Both the position numbers and the translations under genes were made by a program. A stretch of DNA of 64,000 bases from Scytolyngbya sp. HA4215-MV1. GTDB lineage: Bacteria > Cyanobacteriota > Cyanobacteriia > Leptolyngbyales > Leptolyngbyaceae. The stretch covers positions 744,001 through 808,000 of the forward strand of contig JAHHIA010000001.1 in the NCBI GenBank assembly GCA_019359045.1. The letters run 5' to 3'. The notes below the pieces were generated by a model, which was not told the DNA's origin, did not search any database, and worked only from the letters and a program-made list of their open reading frames with translations. Position 1 is the stretch's first letter, and the number at the start of each line of letters is the position of its first letter. Of this stretch, positions 1 to 9,600 are shown in pieces.

Positions 1-62
1 ATCAATCCAATGTCGTTTATTTTCCATCCCCCCACGGGGATCTCATCTGGAGCGAGAAAGCC

Positions 63-68
63 TATAAT
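63..68 (+). promoter_or_regulatory. candidate -10 box upstream of the left cas6
   Basis: A perfect TATAAT lies 30 bases before the ATG of the Cas6 gene at 98. No convincing -35 hexamer is visible 16-18 bases upstream, so this is only a candidate promoter element. The gene could equally be read from an operon that begins outside the window. Confidence 0.35.
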
Positions 69-97
69 AAGCGTCAGCAATTTCTCAATCAACCGTT

Positions 98-1225
98 ATG
101 GCGGTTTCCTCACGCAAACCCAGCAAACCCCAAACCACCGATCGTCCTGCCCTCACCTGGGCAGACAATACCGAACTGCTTGCCCTACAACTGCAACTGC
201 AACCGCAAACACCGATCGCCCTCACCCCTCAATACACCACCCACTTTCACTCCTGGTTTCTCGACCAAGTACGCCGCACTAACCCCGAACTCTCCGCCTA
301 CCTGCACGACGGACAATCCGAAAAACCCTTCACCCTTTCCAGTCTCAACGACCCCCTCCAACCCCAGGCTCACCCCCTGCAACTTTCTGCCCACCAAATC
401 TATCAATGGAACATTACCCTCCTATCCCCTAGCGTCGTTTCCTGGCTCAGCCACTGGCTACACGCTCCCCCCGACACGATCGACTTACGCAGCGGCAGCT
501 TCAACATCCTCGACTGGAGCCTTACCCAACCGCCCACCACCTACGAAAAGCTGCTGCCCAAAACCCTCACCGAACCCTACACTCTCACTCTCAGCTTTCT
601 CACCCCCACCAGTTTTCGGCGCAAAGGCAACCACCTGCCCTTGCCCCTACCAACCAACGTCTTCCAAAGCTATCTGCGCCGCTGGAATGATTTTTCTGGC
701 GAAACCGTTGATCAGGATGATTTCCTGGATTGGGTCGATGAAACCGTCGTGATTCTGCGGCACCACCTACAATCGACCAAAGTCGTCGTGGGTAAAAGTA
801 GCTCTGTCACTGGCTTTACGGGTTCCGTCCAGTTTGGTTTGACGGGCAAAGGCAAACAAGACGATGCCTTTGTCGAACTTTGGCTGGCACTGGGGCAACT
901 CGCTCCCTACTGCGGCACCGGACACAAAACCACCTTTGGCTTGGGGCAAACCTGCTTGGGCTGGCTCGATGAACCCGAAACCGCAGTCCCCCCTTCGGTG
1001 AAAAATTTGCTGGCACATCGCACCGCAGAACTCACTGAATTGTTCATCGCACAACGCAAACGTACGGGTGGCGATCGCGCCACCCAAATTGCCGAAACCT
1101 GGGCAACCATTCTGGCACGGCGAGAACTGGGCGAATCTTTGCAGGCGATCGCTAAGGATTTAAAGATGCCTTACGAAACCGTCAAAACCTATGCCAAACT
1201 CGCCCGTCGTGCCACCCAACCATGA
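98..1225 (+). CDS. cas6: Cas6-family CRISPR RNA endoribonuclease with C-terminal HTH tail
   Basis: Cas6 RAMP endoribonucleases cut CRISPR precursor RNA inside each repeat. This 375-residue protein has the two-ferredoxin RAMP layout, with a block LTFLTPTSFR-like (here LSFLTPTSFRRKG, about residues 167-179) and the late glycine-rich loop GTGHKTTFGLG (about 269-279) that marks the family. After that loop it carries about 90 extra residues. They end in a helix-turn-helix-like segment (RRELGESLQAIAKDLKMPYE) that the I-D Cas6 at 21840-22676 lacks. It is on the strand opposite to the I-D operon and 2.4 kb beyond the leader-distal end of the array. It could be the last gene of a type III system left of the window, or a second processing enzyme for this array. 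The family call is firm; the partner system is inference. Confidence 0.85.
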   Translation: MAVSSRKPSKPQTTDRPALTWADNTELLALQLQLQPQTPIALTPQYTTHFHSWFLDQVRRTNPELSAYLHDGQSEKPFTLSSLNDPLQPQAHPLQLSAHQIYQWNITLLSPSVVSWLSHWLHAPPDTIDLRSGSFNILDWSLTQPPTTYEKLLPKTLTEPYTLTLSFLTPTSFRRKGNHLPLPLPTNVFQSYLRRWNDFSGETVDQDDFLDWVDETVVILRHHLQSTKVVVGKSSSVTGFTGSVQFGLTGKGKQDDAFVELWLALGQLAPYCGTGHKTTFGLGQTCLGWLDEPETAVPPSVKNLLAHRTAELTELFIAQRKRTGGDRATQIAETWATILARRELGESLQAIAKDLKMPYETVKTYAKLARRATQP

Positions 1226-1271
1226 ATTTACAGCTTCTGATAGATTTTGTGTTGGAGCTGTCAAACCCTGA

Positions 1272-1338
1272 AGGGGCGTGGCATTTAGACAACGATTTTC
1301 AGGCTAAGCAAGGATTTCGCACCCAATGCCGCGCCCCT
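1272..1338. repeat. imperfect inverted repeat in the cas6-downstream gap
   Basis: AGGGGCGTGGCATT (1272-1285) pairs with AATGCCGCGCCCCT (1325-1338) with one mismatch around a 39-base centre. It lies in the 234-base gap between the Cas6 gene and the next gene. It may be a small mobile-repeat relic or a transcription terminator without a U-tract. A 69-codon open frame across it looks non-coding. Confidence 0.5.
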
Positions 1339-1459
1339 ACGCCGGATCAACACAAATTGAGTGAGAACCAGAATTCATACCACTCCAAATTCATACCCAG
1401 AATCAGCAACGCCAAAAATCCAGTGCTTTAATGGTGATTAGCGACCCGGTTAGTGTTTT

Positions 1460-1861
1460 ATGACTGAAGACCTCGATCCCTCTTTGCAAGTTGATGTATT
1501 GGCAGCAGCCTTACGGTTAGATCATCAGGAAACGAGAGATTTGCTGGAGTTTTTGGCACAAAAGCTGGAACAATCTTTACCCCAGGCGACAACCGTGACC
1601 CGAAATAGAAGTTTCTTTGCTAAAGAACACCCAGTTAAGGAAATTTTGGTACGGTTTGATGACTACCACTACCAGATCATCCGTGAAAAGCATGGTTCTT
1701 TGTCTGCCAAAGTCTTGAAAGTGGTACGAGGGGTGGTGCTGAAGACAACGGAAATTTCCGTTGACCAGTGGACAGAAGAAATCGCCCAACAACTGGCACA
1801 AATGGCACAGCGCAGTTCTCAAACCCGGCAGGCATTAAATAAATTCGTCCTAGGGAATTAA
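1460..1861 (+). CDS. hypothetical protein, first gene of the YbjQ trio
   Basis: A 133-residue soluble protein that I do not recognise. It is predicted mostly helical at both ends (residues 10-40 and 95-130) with a central basic stretch around FAKEHPVKEILVRFDDYHYQI and a beta-rich middle. It has no signal peptide, membrane segment or cysteine motif. Its stop is only three bases before the ATG of the next gene, so it is very probably co-transcribed with the two YbjQ-repeat proteins that follow. The start at 1460 is the only ATG that keeps the acidic N-terminus (MTEDLDPSLQ). Function unknown. Confidence 0.6.
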   Translation: MTEDLDPSLQVDVLAAALRLDHQETRDLLEFLAQKLEQSLPQATTVTRNRSFFAKEHPVKEILVRFDDYHYQIIREKHGSLSAKVLKVVRGVVLKTTEISVDQWTEEIAQQLAQMAQRSSQTRQALNKFVLGN

Positions 1862-1864
1862 TCG

Positions 1865-2824
1865 ATGCCTTTCTGGGAATCGGCGGCAGATAAAAGTCGG
1901 CGAGAGGCTCACGAAGCGACTCGCAGGGCACTGGAGCGGGGACAAATTCCCTACCGCGCCCGTCATCGATTGGAAAAACAACGGCAACAGAACGATCGCT
2001 TTTTTACCAGTACCCTCACCTCCAACGAACATCTGCTGACCCGCGAAGCAGGCTATGAACCGATTGGGTTGGTAATGGGGACTGCCTTCTACAAAGTTAG
2101 TTTTTGGGGGTATTTCAATTCCTATCGTTCCTTTACGGGGGAACTCACTAGCCTCAGCCAGGCGCAATTGGCAGCCCGAGAACTGGCGATCGCCCGCCTC
2201 CAAAAGGAAGCGATGCTGCTGGGTGCTCATGGGGTGATCGGCGTGCGTCTGCAAATGGGAGGCTATAACTGGAGTGCTCGGACCGTGGAATTCACTGCGA
2301 TCGGGACTGCCATCCGAATTCCCAACCGAGATCCTGACCCCCAGCCCTTCACCAGTGACCTGAGCGGACAGGAGTTTTGGCAATTGCACCAGGCAGGTTA
2401 CTACCCCAGGGGGTTGGTGTTAGGGATCTGTTCTTACTATATCCACACCGACTGGAATACCCGCAACATGACCAGGGGTGGCTTTTGGGGCAGAGGCAGC
2501 AGCCAGAACCAAGAAATTACCCAATATACCCAGGGGTTTCAGCTAGCCCGTCACCTGGCAACTGAGCGCCTCACTGCCGATGTCCGTAAACAAAGCGGGG
2601 AAGGGGTGATTGGCATGCACATTGACATGGGGATTGAAGATATCGAATACGAAGTCAACAACACGACCTATCACGATCTACTGGCGCATTTCGTTGCCAT
2701 GGGGACTGCCATTGTCTGCGATCCGTTGCCTGTGCCAAGTGAGCGCAAATCCCCCTTGCTTTATTACGATTTAGCTAATGGCAAAGTTTCTCAACTGAAT
2801 GTCAGCAAACCCACAAAGCCCTGA
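1865..2824 (+). CDS. protein with two YbjQ-like (heavy-metal-binding-fold) modules
   Basis: This 319-residue protein contains two tandem copies of a module of about 100 residues. Each opens with FTSxL(T/S) and continues through G(Y)xPxGLVMG or GLVLGIC and a helix rich in ARELAxxRL. Each closes with GVIGxxxxMG followed by FxAxGTAI. This is the pattern of the YbjQ/DUF74 family, which forms pentameric beta-barrel rings; its annotation as heavy-metal binding rests on weak evidence. Residues 1-40 are a charged helix. The gene sits three bases after its upstream neighbour and six bases before the next gene, which has the same architecture. Physical adjacency to the CRISPR array is clear; any functional link is unproven. 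Confidence 0.7.
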   Translation: MPFWESAADKSRREAHEATRRALERGQIPYRARHRLEKQRQQNDRFFTSTLTSNEHLLTREAGYEPIGLVMGTAFYKVSFWGYFNSYRSFTGELTSLSQAQLAARELAIARLQKEAMLLGAHGVIGVRLQMGGYNWSARTVEFTAIGTAIRIPNRDPDPQPFTSDLSGQEFWQLHQAGYYPRGLVLGICSYYIHTDWNTRNMTRGGFWGRGSSQNQEITQYTQGFQLARHLATERLTADVRKQSGEGVIGMHIDMGIEDIEYEVNNTTYHDLLAHFVAMGTAIVCDPLPVPSERKSPLLYYDLANGKVSQLNVSKPTKP

Positions 2825-2830
2825 ATCACC

Positions 2831-3652
2831 ATGACTAACTCTCCCCTGCCTTCCGATCTTCCCGCTCATGCTCGTGAACGGCTGACTGCCATGCGTGGCA
2901 AAGATAAGGCTCATCGCCTCTTTACTAGTGACTTGACGGTCAATGAATTCTTGCTGGTTAAAGAAGCAGGCTTTGATCCGGTGGGGCTGGTGATGGGCTG
3001 CTCTATGTATCACATTGGCTTTCAGTGGGCTGGGGTTAACCAAAACATGGAGATGACGGTTCTTTCTCAAGCGATGTACCATGCCCGGGAACTGGCAATG
3101 AGCCGTATGGAGGAAGAAGCGGATGCCCTCGGTGCTGATGGCATTGTGGGGGTGCGGTTGACGGCAAAACATATGGAATGGGAACCGAACCTGGCGGAAT
3201 TTGTGGCGATCGGGACGGCTGTCCGTGCCCGAGACCATGATATTTCCTACCGCACGCTGGACAACAAACCTTTTACGAGTGATCTTTCCGGGCAGGATTT
3301 CTGGACTCTCTTGCGCGCGGGCTATCGTCCTGTAGGGATGGTGATGGGTAATTGTGTTTACCATGTGGCATATCAGGGTGTGGGGCAGTGGTTTAAAAAT
3401 TTGGGTAAAAATGTGGAGATGACTAACTTCACGCAGGGGTTGTATGATGCACGCGAATTGGCGATGGAACGGATGCAGGCAGAAGCAATTCACTTAAAAG
3501 CAGAAGGGATTGTGGGTGTGCAATTGCATGAGGGTAGCTATTCTTGGAGTACCCATGTGATTGAGTTTTTTACGGTGGGAACTGCGGTTATCCCGATTCG
3601 CTCTGATCACCATATTCCTTCACCACACTTGATGTTATCGGTGAATGATTAG
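2831..3652 (+). CDS. second two-module YbjQ-like protein, abutting the CRISPR array
   Basis: A 273-residue paralogue of the preceding gene. Its two modules begin at FTSDLTVNEFLL (about residue 36) and FTSDLSGQDFW (about 149). Each contains GLVMG or GMVMG, ARELAM.RM, and GIVGV(R/Q)L. The module opening FTSDLSGQ is shared with module 2 of the neighbour, so the pair probably arose by duplication of a two-module ancestor. The stop codon ends about 20 bases before the recognisable part of the terminal, decayed CRISPR repeat, leaving no room for a terminator. Leftward array transcripts that do not stop would therefore be antisense to this gene. The function of YbjQ-like proteins in cyanobacteria is unknown. 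Confidence 0.7.
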   Translation: MTNSPLPSDLPAHARERLTAMRGKDKAHRLFTSDLTVNEFLLVKEAGFDPVGLVMGCSMYHIGFQWAGVNQNMEMTVLSQAMYHARELAMSRMEEEADALGADGIVGVRLTAKHMEWEPNLAEFVAIGTAVRARDHDISYRTLDNKPFTSDLSGQDFWTLLRAGYRPVGMVMGNCVYHVAYQGVGQWFKNLGKNVEMTNFTQGLYDARELAMERMQAEAIHLKAEGIVGVQLHEGSYSWSTHVIEFFTVGTAVIPIRSDHHIPSPHLMLSVND

Positions 3653-3663
3653 GGCTTTGTCTC

Positions 3664-6600
3664 TTTCGGCACCCTGTGAGGGATTTGGTGGTTTTGGAAC
3701 ATTCGACTCCCAGACCAAGGCAGCGCTGAATCAGCTCGTTTCAATCCCTGTGAGGGATTTGGTGGTTTTGGAACACTTCTACCGCGCTTTGTACTTCTTT
3801 CTCAGTGGTGTTTCAATCCCTGTGAGGGATTTGGTGGTTTTGGAACGTTTACGCAGACTTGGTTCAAAAAAACCAATTCGTTTCAATCCCTGTGAGGGAT
3901 TTGGTGGTTTTGGAACCCCCCATTGTAGCTCATGGTCATTGGTTGGTCATCAGTAGTGTTTCAATCCCTGTGAGGGATTTGGTGGTTTTGGAACCCCCTA
4001 AGTGCCCATGTTGCCTGATAAAGCCCTACTGTTTCAATCCCTGTGAGGGATTTGGTGGTTTTGGAACTAGCTTCTCTGCTATCTCATCTGTAACTCTATA
4101 AGTTTCAATCCCTGTGAGGGATTTGGTGGTTTTGGAACTGACTCGGAAGTAAATAAAGATGAAATCGTGTTCCTGTTTCAATCCCTGTGAGGGATTTGGT
4201 GGTTTTGGAACCACACTGCACAATCAACCAAAAGCGCTCGATCCATGTTTCAATCCTTGTGAGGGATTTGGTGGTTTTGGAACATGGGTGAGGGGGTCGG
4301 GGATGGGGAAGGCTTCGGTGTTTCAATCCCTGTGAGGGATTTGGTGGTTTTGGAACTAATCAGTGGGTATTTCACCCCTGAAAAATCAGTAGTTTCAATC
4401 CCTGTGAGGGATTTGGTGGTTTTGGAACCCAGCGCAAAGGGTTGGATGTGTGGGCGACAATGGGTTTCAATCCCTGTGAGGGATTTGGTGGTTTTGGAAC
4501 GGCTGAGGCGGAACGGCTTGGTATCGTTACATCTAAGTTTCAATCCCTGTGAGGGATTTGGTGGTTTTGGAACGAATTTGGATCTGAAGACATCTGAAGC
4601 CGAGATAGGTTTCAATCCCTGTGAGGGATTTGGTGGTTTTGGAACTTCACGTCCTTGTATTCTTGCCTTCTCTGCTCCATGTTTCAATCCCTGTGAGGGA
4701 TTTGGTGGTTTTGGAACATGCTGCAATGGCGAACTGAAAGGGTCGATCTTTTGTTTCAATCCCTGTGAGGGATTTGGTGGTTTTGGAACTTCCCGAAGCA
4801 AGCGCGGATCGCAAAAGCGTAGTGTTTCAATCCCTGTGAGGGATTTGGTGGTTTTGGAACTTTGCAAAGGGTTGAGCGGTGGAGTGAAGCAACTTGTTTC
4901 AATCCCTGTGAGGGATTTGGTGGTTTTGGAACCCCTGCCCCTTCACCCATACCCTCACCAGCCAACGGTTTCAATCCCTGTGAGGGATTTGGTGGTTTTG
5001 GAACGTTTGAGCGCTCGTATGGCGGTTCATGGAAAAACGTTTCAATCCCTGTGAGGGATTTGGTGGTTTTGGAACAGCAGTCTTTTAGCCCTAGCCAGGT
5101 TGTTTTCCTGTTTCAATCCCTGTGAGGGATTTGGTGGTTTTGGAACACCAGGGAACCAACGGTCAAGCTGAACGAAGGTGCGTTTCAATCCCTGTGAGGG
5201 ATTTGGTGGTTTTGGAACAACGCTGTCAACAGCATGGGAGATGAATTCGTACAGTTTCAATCCCTGTGAGGGATTTGGTGGTTTTGGAACAGGTCACTTA
5301 CCCATTTACCCGACGGCGATTTACTGGTTTCAATCCCTGTGAGGGATTTGGTGGTTTTGGAACGTCGAAGAGGAATTGCCGATCATCTCCGCGATCGCTG
5401 TTTCAATCCCTGTGAGGGATTTGGTGGTTTTGGAACCCCATCGAAGGCTAAAACCAATGGAATACTCAACCAAAGTTTCAATCCCTGTGAGGGATTTGGT
5501 GGTTTTGGAACCACAACCACGGGTAGGATATCGCCAGACAAACGATCGTTTCAATCCCTGTGAGGGATTTGGTGGTTTTGGAACTCTAGTGTGTAGAATG
5601 AGTATTCATTCGTGAACGGTTTCAATCCCTGTGAGGGATTTGGTGGTTTTGGAACGTCTCCATGCGGATCTGAGTGACAGCGCCTGTACGGGTTTCAATC
5701 CCTGTGAGGGATTTGGTGGTTTTGGAACACCCCATCAAGCACAGCAGTGAGGGTTTCAGGTTGGTTTCAATCCCTGTGAGGGATTTGGTGGTTTTGGAAC
5801 GATCAACAGGCCCGGAAGGCCGATGGCAGATGGAAGTTTCAATCCCTGTGAGGGATTTGGTGGTTTTGGAACCTAAAGGCACTCGTAGCGCGTTCAACAG
5901 GCTTCAGGTTTCAATCCCTGTGAGGGATTTGGTGGTTTTGGAACGTCTACGTTAATTGTATGAATTTGCAATTGCGCTGGTTTCAATCCCTGTGAGGGAT
6001 TTGGTGGTTTTGGAACACTGGGGAAGTCTCAGAAGTAGACGCAAAGAGTGAGTTTCAATCCCTGTGAGGGATTTGGTGGTTTTGGAACGCAGTACATATC
6101 CAGCTTGGAAGGGCAGCGCTTATTGTTTCAATCCCTGTGAGGGATTTGGTGGTTTTGGAACAGTACATATCCAGCTTGGAAGGGCAGCGCTTATTGTTTC
6201 AATCCCTGTGAGGGATTTGGTGGTTTTGGAACGCAGCAGTGGATGTATTTGGGCGGAATTGGGGAGGGTTTCAAGTTTCAATCCCTGTGAGGGATTTGGT
6301 GGTTTTGGAACAAGTACAACAGCAGCGGGTGTACATACAACTAATGTTTCAATCCCTGTGAGGGATTTGGTGGTTTTGGAACCAACTACGATATGATTGG
6401 GATAACAAGAGAGAGGGTTTCAATCCCTGTGAGGGATTTGGTGGTTTTGGAACGTTTCACGCCCACTAAACAAGCTGTGCGATGACCTGTTTCAATCCCT
6501 GTGAGGGATTTGGTGGTTTTGGAACTTCTCCAGTGGAACCCAGCGGACGGCAAAGGCATCGTTTCAATCCCTGTGAGGGATTTGGTGGTTTTGGAACACT

Positions 6601-9600
6601 TAAAACAGTTTTTCAGCCATCAACCCGATCTGGTTTCAATCCCTGTGAGGGATTTGGTGGTTTTGGAACGTTAGACGGATGCGCGGTCGCGAAGAAGCTT
6701 ACAGTTTCAATCCCTGTGAGGGATTTGGTGGTTTTGGAACCACTCCCGATTCACCCGTTCGATCGTCCATCCCAGTCGCGAAGAAGCTTACAGTTTCAAT
6801 CCCTGTGAGGGATTTGGTGGTTTTGGAACCTGTTGGCGCTGAATGGCTTGCTCCAAGGCAGCTAGTTTCAATCCCTGTGAGGGATTTGGTGGTTTTGGAA
6901 CCTCGAAGTCATCGGATGCCTGGCGGTGAATCCGCTGTTTCAATCCCTGTGAGGGATTTGGTGGTTTTGGAACCATAGCGGATTACAGGATAAAATGGCA
7001 AGCTGCCAGGTTTCAATCCCTGTGAGGGATTTGGTGGTTTTGGAACTTGGGTGCCTACAAGTGCCATATCAGGCTAGGCAAGTTTCAATCCCTGTGAGGG
7101 ATTTGGTGGTTTTGGAACAGTGTTCCGGTGAGGAAGACGATCTCCTCCCTGCTCACGGAGTTTCAATCCCTGTGAGGGATTTGGTGGTTTTGGAACTTTT
7201 CACGCAAGTACGATCGCCTGCTCTACCCACGCGCCAATGTTTCAATCCCTGTGAGGGATTTGGTGGTTTTGGAACCCTCCACGTTCCGCCCCACTTTCGC
7301 CCAAAAACGTCTAGTTTCAATCCCTGTGAGGGATTTGGTGGTTTTGGAACTCGTTCTGGCACCCCTGAGTACAACAAAGATGCAGGTTTCAATCCCTGTG
7401 AGGGATTTGGTGGTTTTGGAACATGAAAGCTTGAAGTGTGTTTCCAATGGAAACTTGTTTCAATCCCTGTGAGGGATTTGGTGGTTTTGGAACACCGTGA
7501 CCTATGGCGATGCACCGAATGAAGTGGGTTTCAATCCCTGTGAGGGATTTGGTGGTTTTGGAACCTCATCGAAGCGCTCCTTAGCTTGAGATTGCAATTC
7601 GTTTCAATCCCTGTGAGGGATTTGGTGGTTTTGGAACATGTGCCATTCCAGTTACCCGAGTAAGTCCGGGTGTTTCAATCCCTGTGAGGGATTTGGTGGT
7701 TTTGGAACTTGGCAAGCAGTCGCAACCCCAACACATGACCCTGGTTTCAATCCCTGTGAGGGATTTGGTGGTTTTGGAACTTGATTGAATGCAGATTGAG
7801 CGCTAGCGCCACCTGTTTCAATCCCTGTGAGGGATTTGGTGGTTTTGGAACAACCTTAGGCGTTCCCCCATGAATTAAAGATACCCTGTTTCAATCCCTG
7901 TGAGGGATTTGGTGGTTTTGGAACGACGATCGGACTTGCTAAAGCGGTTCAAAAGTTTGTTTCAATCCCTGTGAGGGATTTGGTGGTTTTGGAACTCATT
8001 TACAGATCGACGCTGAGACGTTGATCTCTTGGTTTCAATCCCTGTGAGGGATTTGGTGGTTTTGGAACGAGAAAACCCAGGGCGTTTCCCCCATGAATTA
8101 AAGAGTTTCAATCCCTGTGAGGGATTTGGTGGTTTTGGAACACGTAGCGCAAAGGGCGATCGCCAATGCTCTGTTCTACCCAGTTTCAATCCCTGTGAGG
8201 GATTTGGTGGTTTTGGAACGTAAAAGGCTCGACTTTATCCTCAGTGTTTCACAAAGTTTCAATCCCTGTGAGGGATTTGGTGGTTTTGGAACCTGATTAC
8301 GAGAAGCAATACAAGATCAAAATTGATGTTTCAATCCCTGTGAGGGATTTGGTGGTTTTGGAACTCCAACTTTGCCCGATTCAGATGAGATCTCACTAGA
8401 GTTTCAATCCCTGTGAGGGATTTGGTGGTTTTGGAACAAGACTTCATCCCACTTTCGGAGATGGAATTTCAGGTTTCAATCCCTGTGAGGGATTTGGTGG
8501 TTTTGGAACATTAAACGACCCGCCTCGAACTGATCATTCAGCAGGTTTCAATCCCTGTGAGGGATTTGGTGGTTTTGGAACGTTCGATTCTTTTGGCTCT
8601 AAGTGTCACGACAGTGTGTTTCAATCCCTGTGAGGGATTTGGTGGTTTTGGAACCCATCCTCATCAGTCTTGTTCCCCATCAGTTGATCCGTTTCAATCC
8701 CTGTGAGGGATTTGGTGGTTTTGGAACTCCATTAGTTAAACCGATCTCACTTTTAGCAGCTAGTTTCAATCCCTGTGAGGGATTTGGTGGTTTTGGAACA
8801 TCCTGCACCTGAGGACAGACGATCGCCCTAATTGGTTTCAATCCCTGTGAGGGATTTGGTGGTTTTGGAACCATCTTTTACTCGTTACTGCGACAACGCA
8901 CGATCGGGTTTCAATCCCTGTGAGGGATTTGGTGGTTTTGGAACCCCAAACAATGAGCTACGGCTCTCAATGTACAGACAGTTTCAATCCCTGTGAGGGA
9001 TTTGGTGGTTTTGGAACTAAAGTTTTATTAGCTACTTGCTCACTAACCGCATTAGTTTCAATCCCTGTGAGGGATTTGGTGGTTTTGGAACGCAACAGAA
9101 TGCTTTGCTTGCCCAGTTTGTCAAGCAGAAACATTGGAGATGGAACAAGCAGGTTTCAATCCCTGTGAGGGATTTGGTGGTTTTGGAACAACCCCAGGTC
9201 AAAATGAGACTGACCAGCGGCAAGTTTCAATCCCTGTGAGGGATTTGGTGGTTTTGGAACCTGGTTGGCGTCAAGACTCGCTGTCGCTCAAAGGTCTTGT
9301 TTCAATCCCTGTGAGGGATTTGGTGGTTTTGGAACTCTCGGACTGTCCTGGTTGCGCCAGCTTGTAGGTTCGGTTTCAATCCCTGTGAGGGATTTGGTGG
9401 TTTTGGAACGCAATTCTCTCCACACAAAAGCTTGCAATCTCTGAGTTTCAATCCCTGTGAGGGATTTGGTGGTTTTGGAACTTCATTACATTTGCCACGT
9501 CCCCGATGAAAAGAAAAGTTTCAATCCCTGTGAGGGATTTGGTGGTTTTGGAACATCGTTTTCAGGGGAATCGCGTTCGTCAAAATTCGTTTCAATCCCT

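Noticed and set aside
1222-1431. 69-codon frame overlapping the end of the left cas6.
   Set aside because: It runs across the inverted repeat at 1272-1338, has no family pattern and no ribosome binding site.
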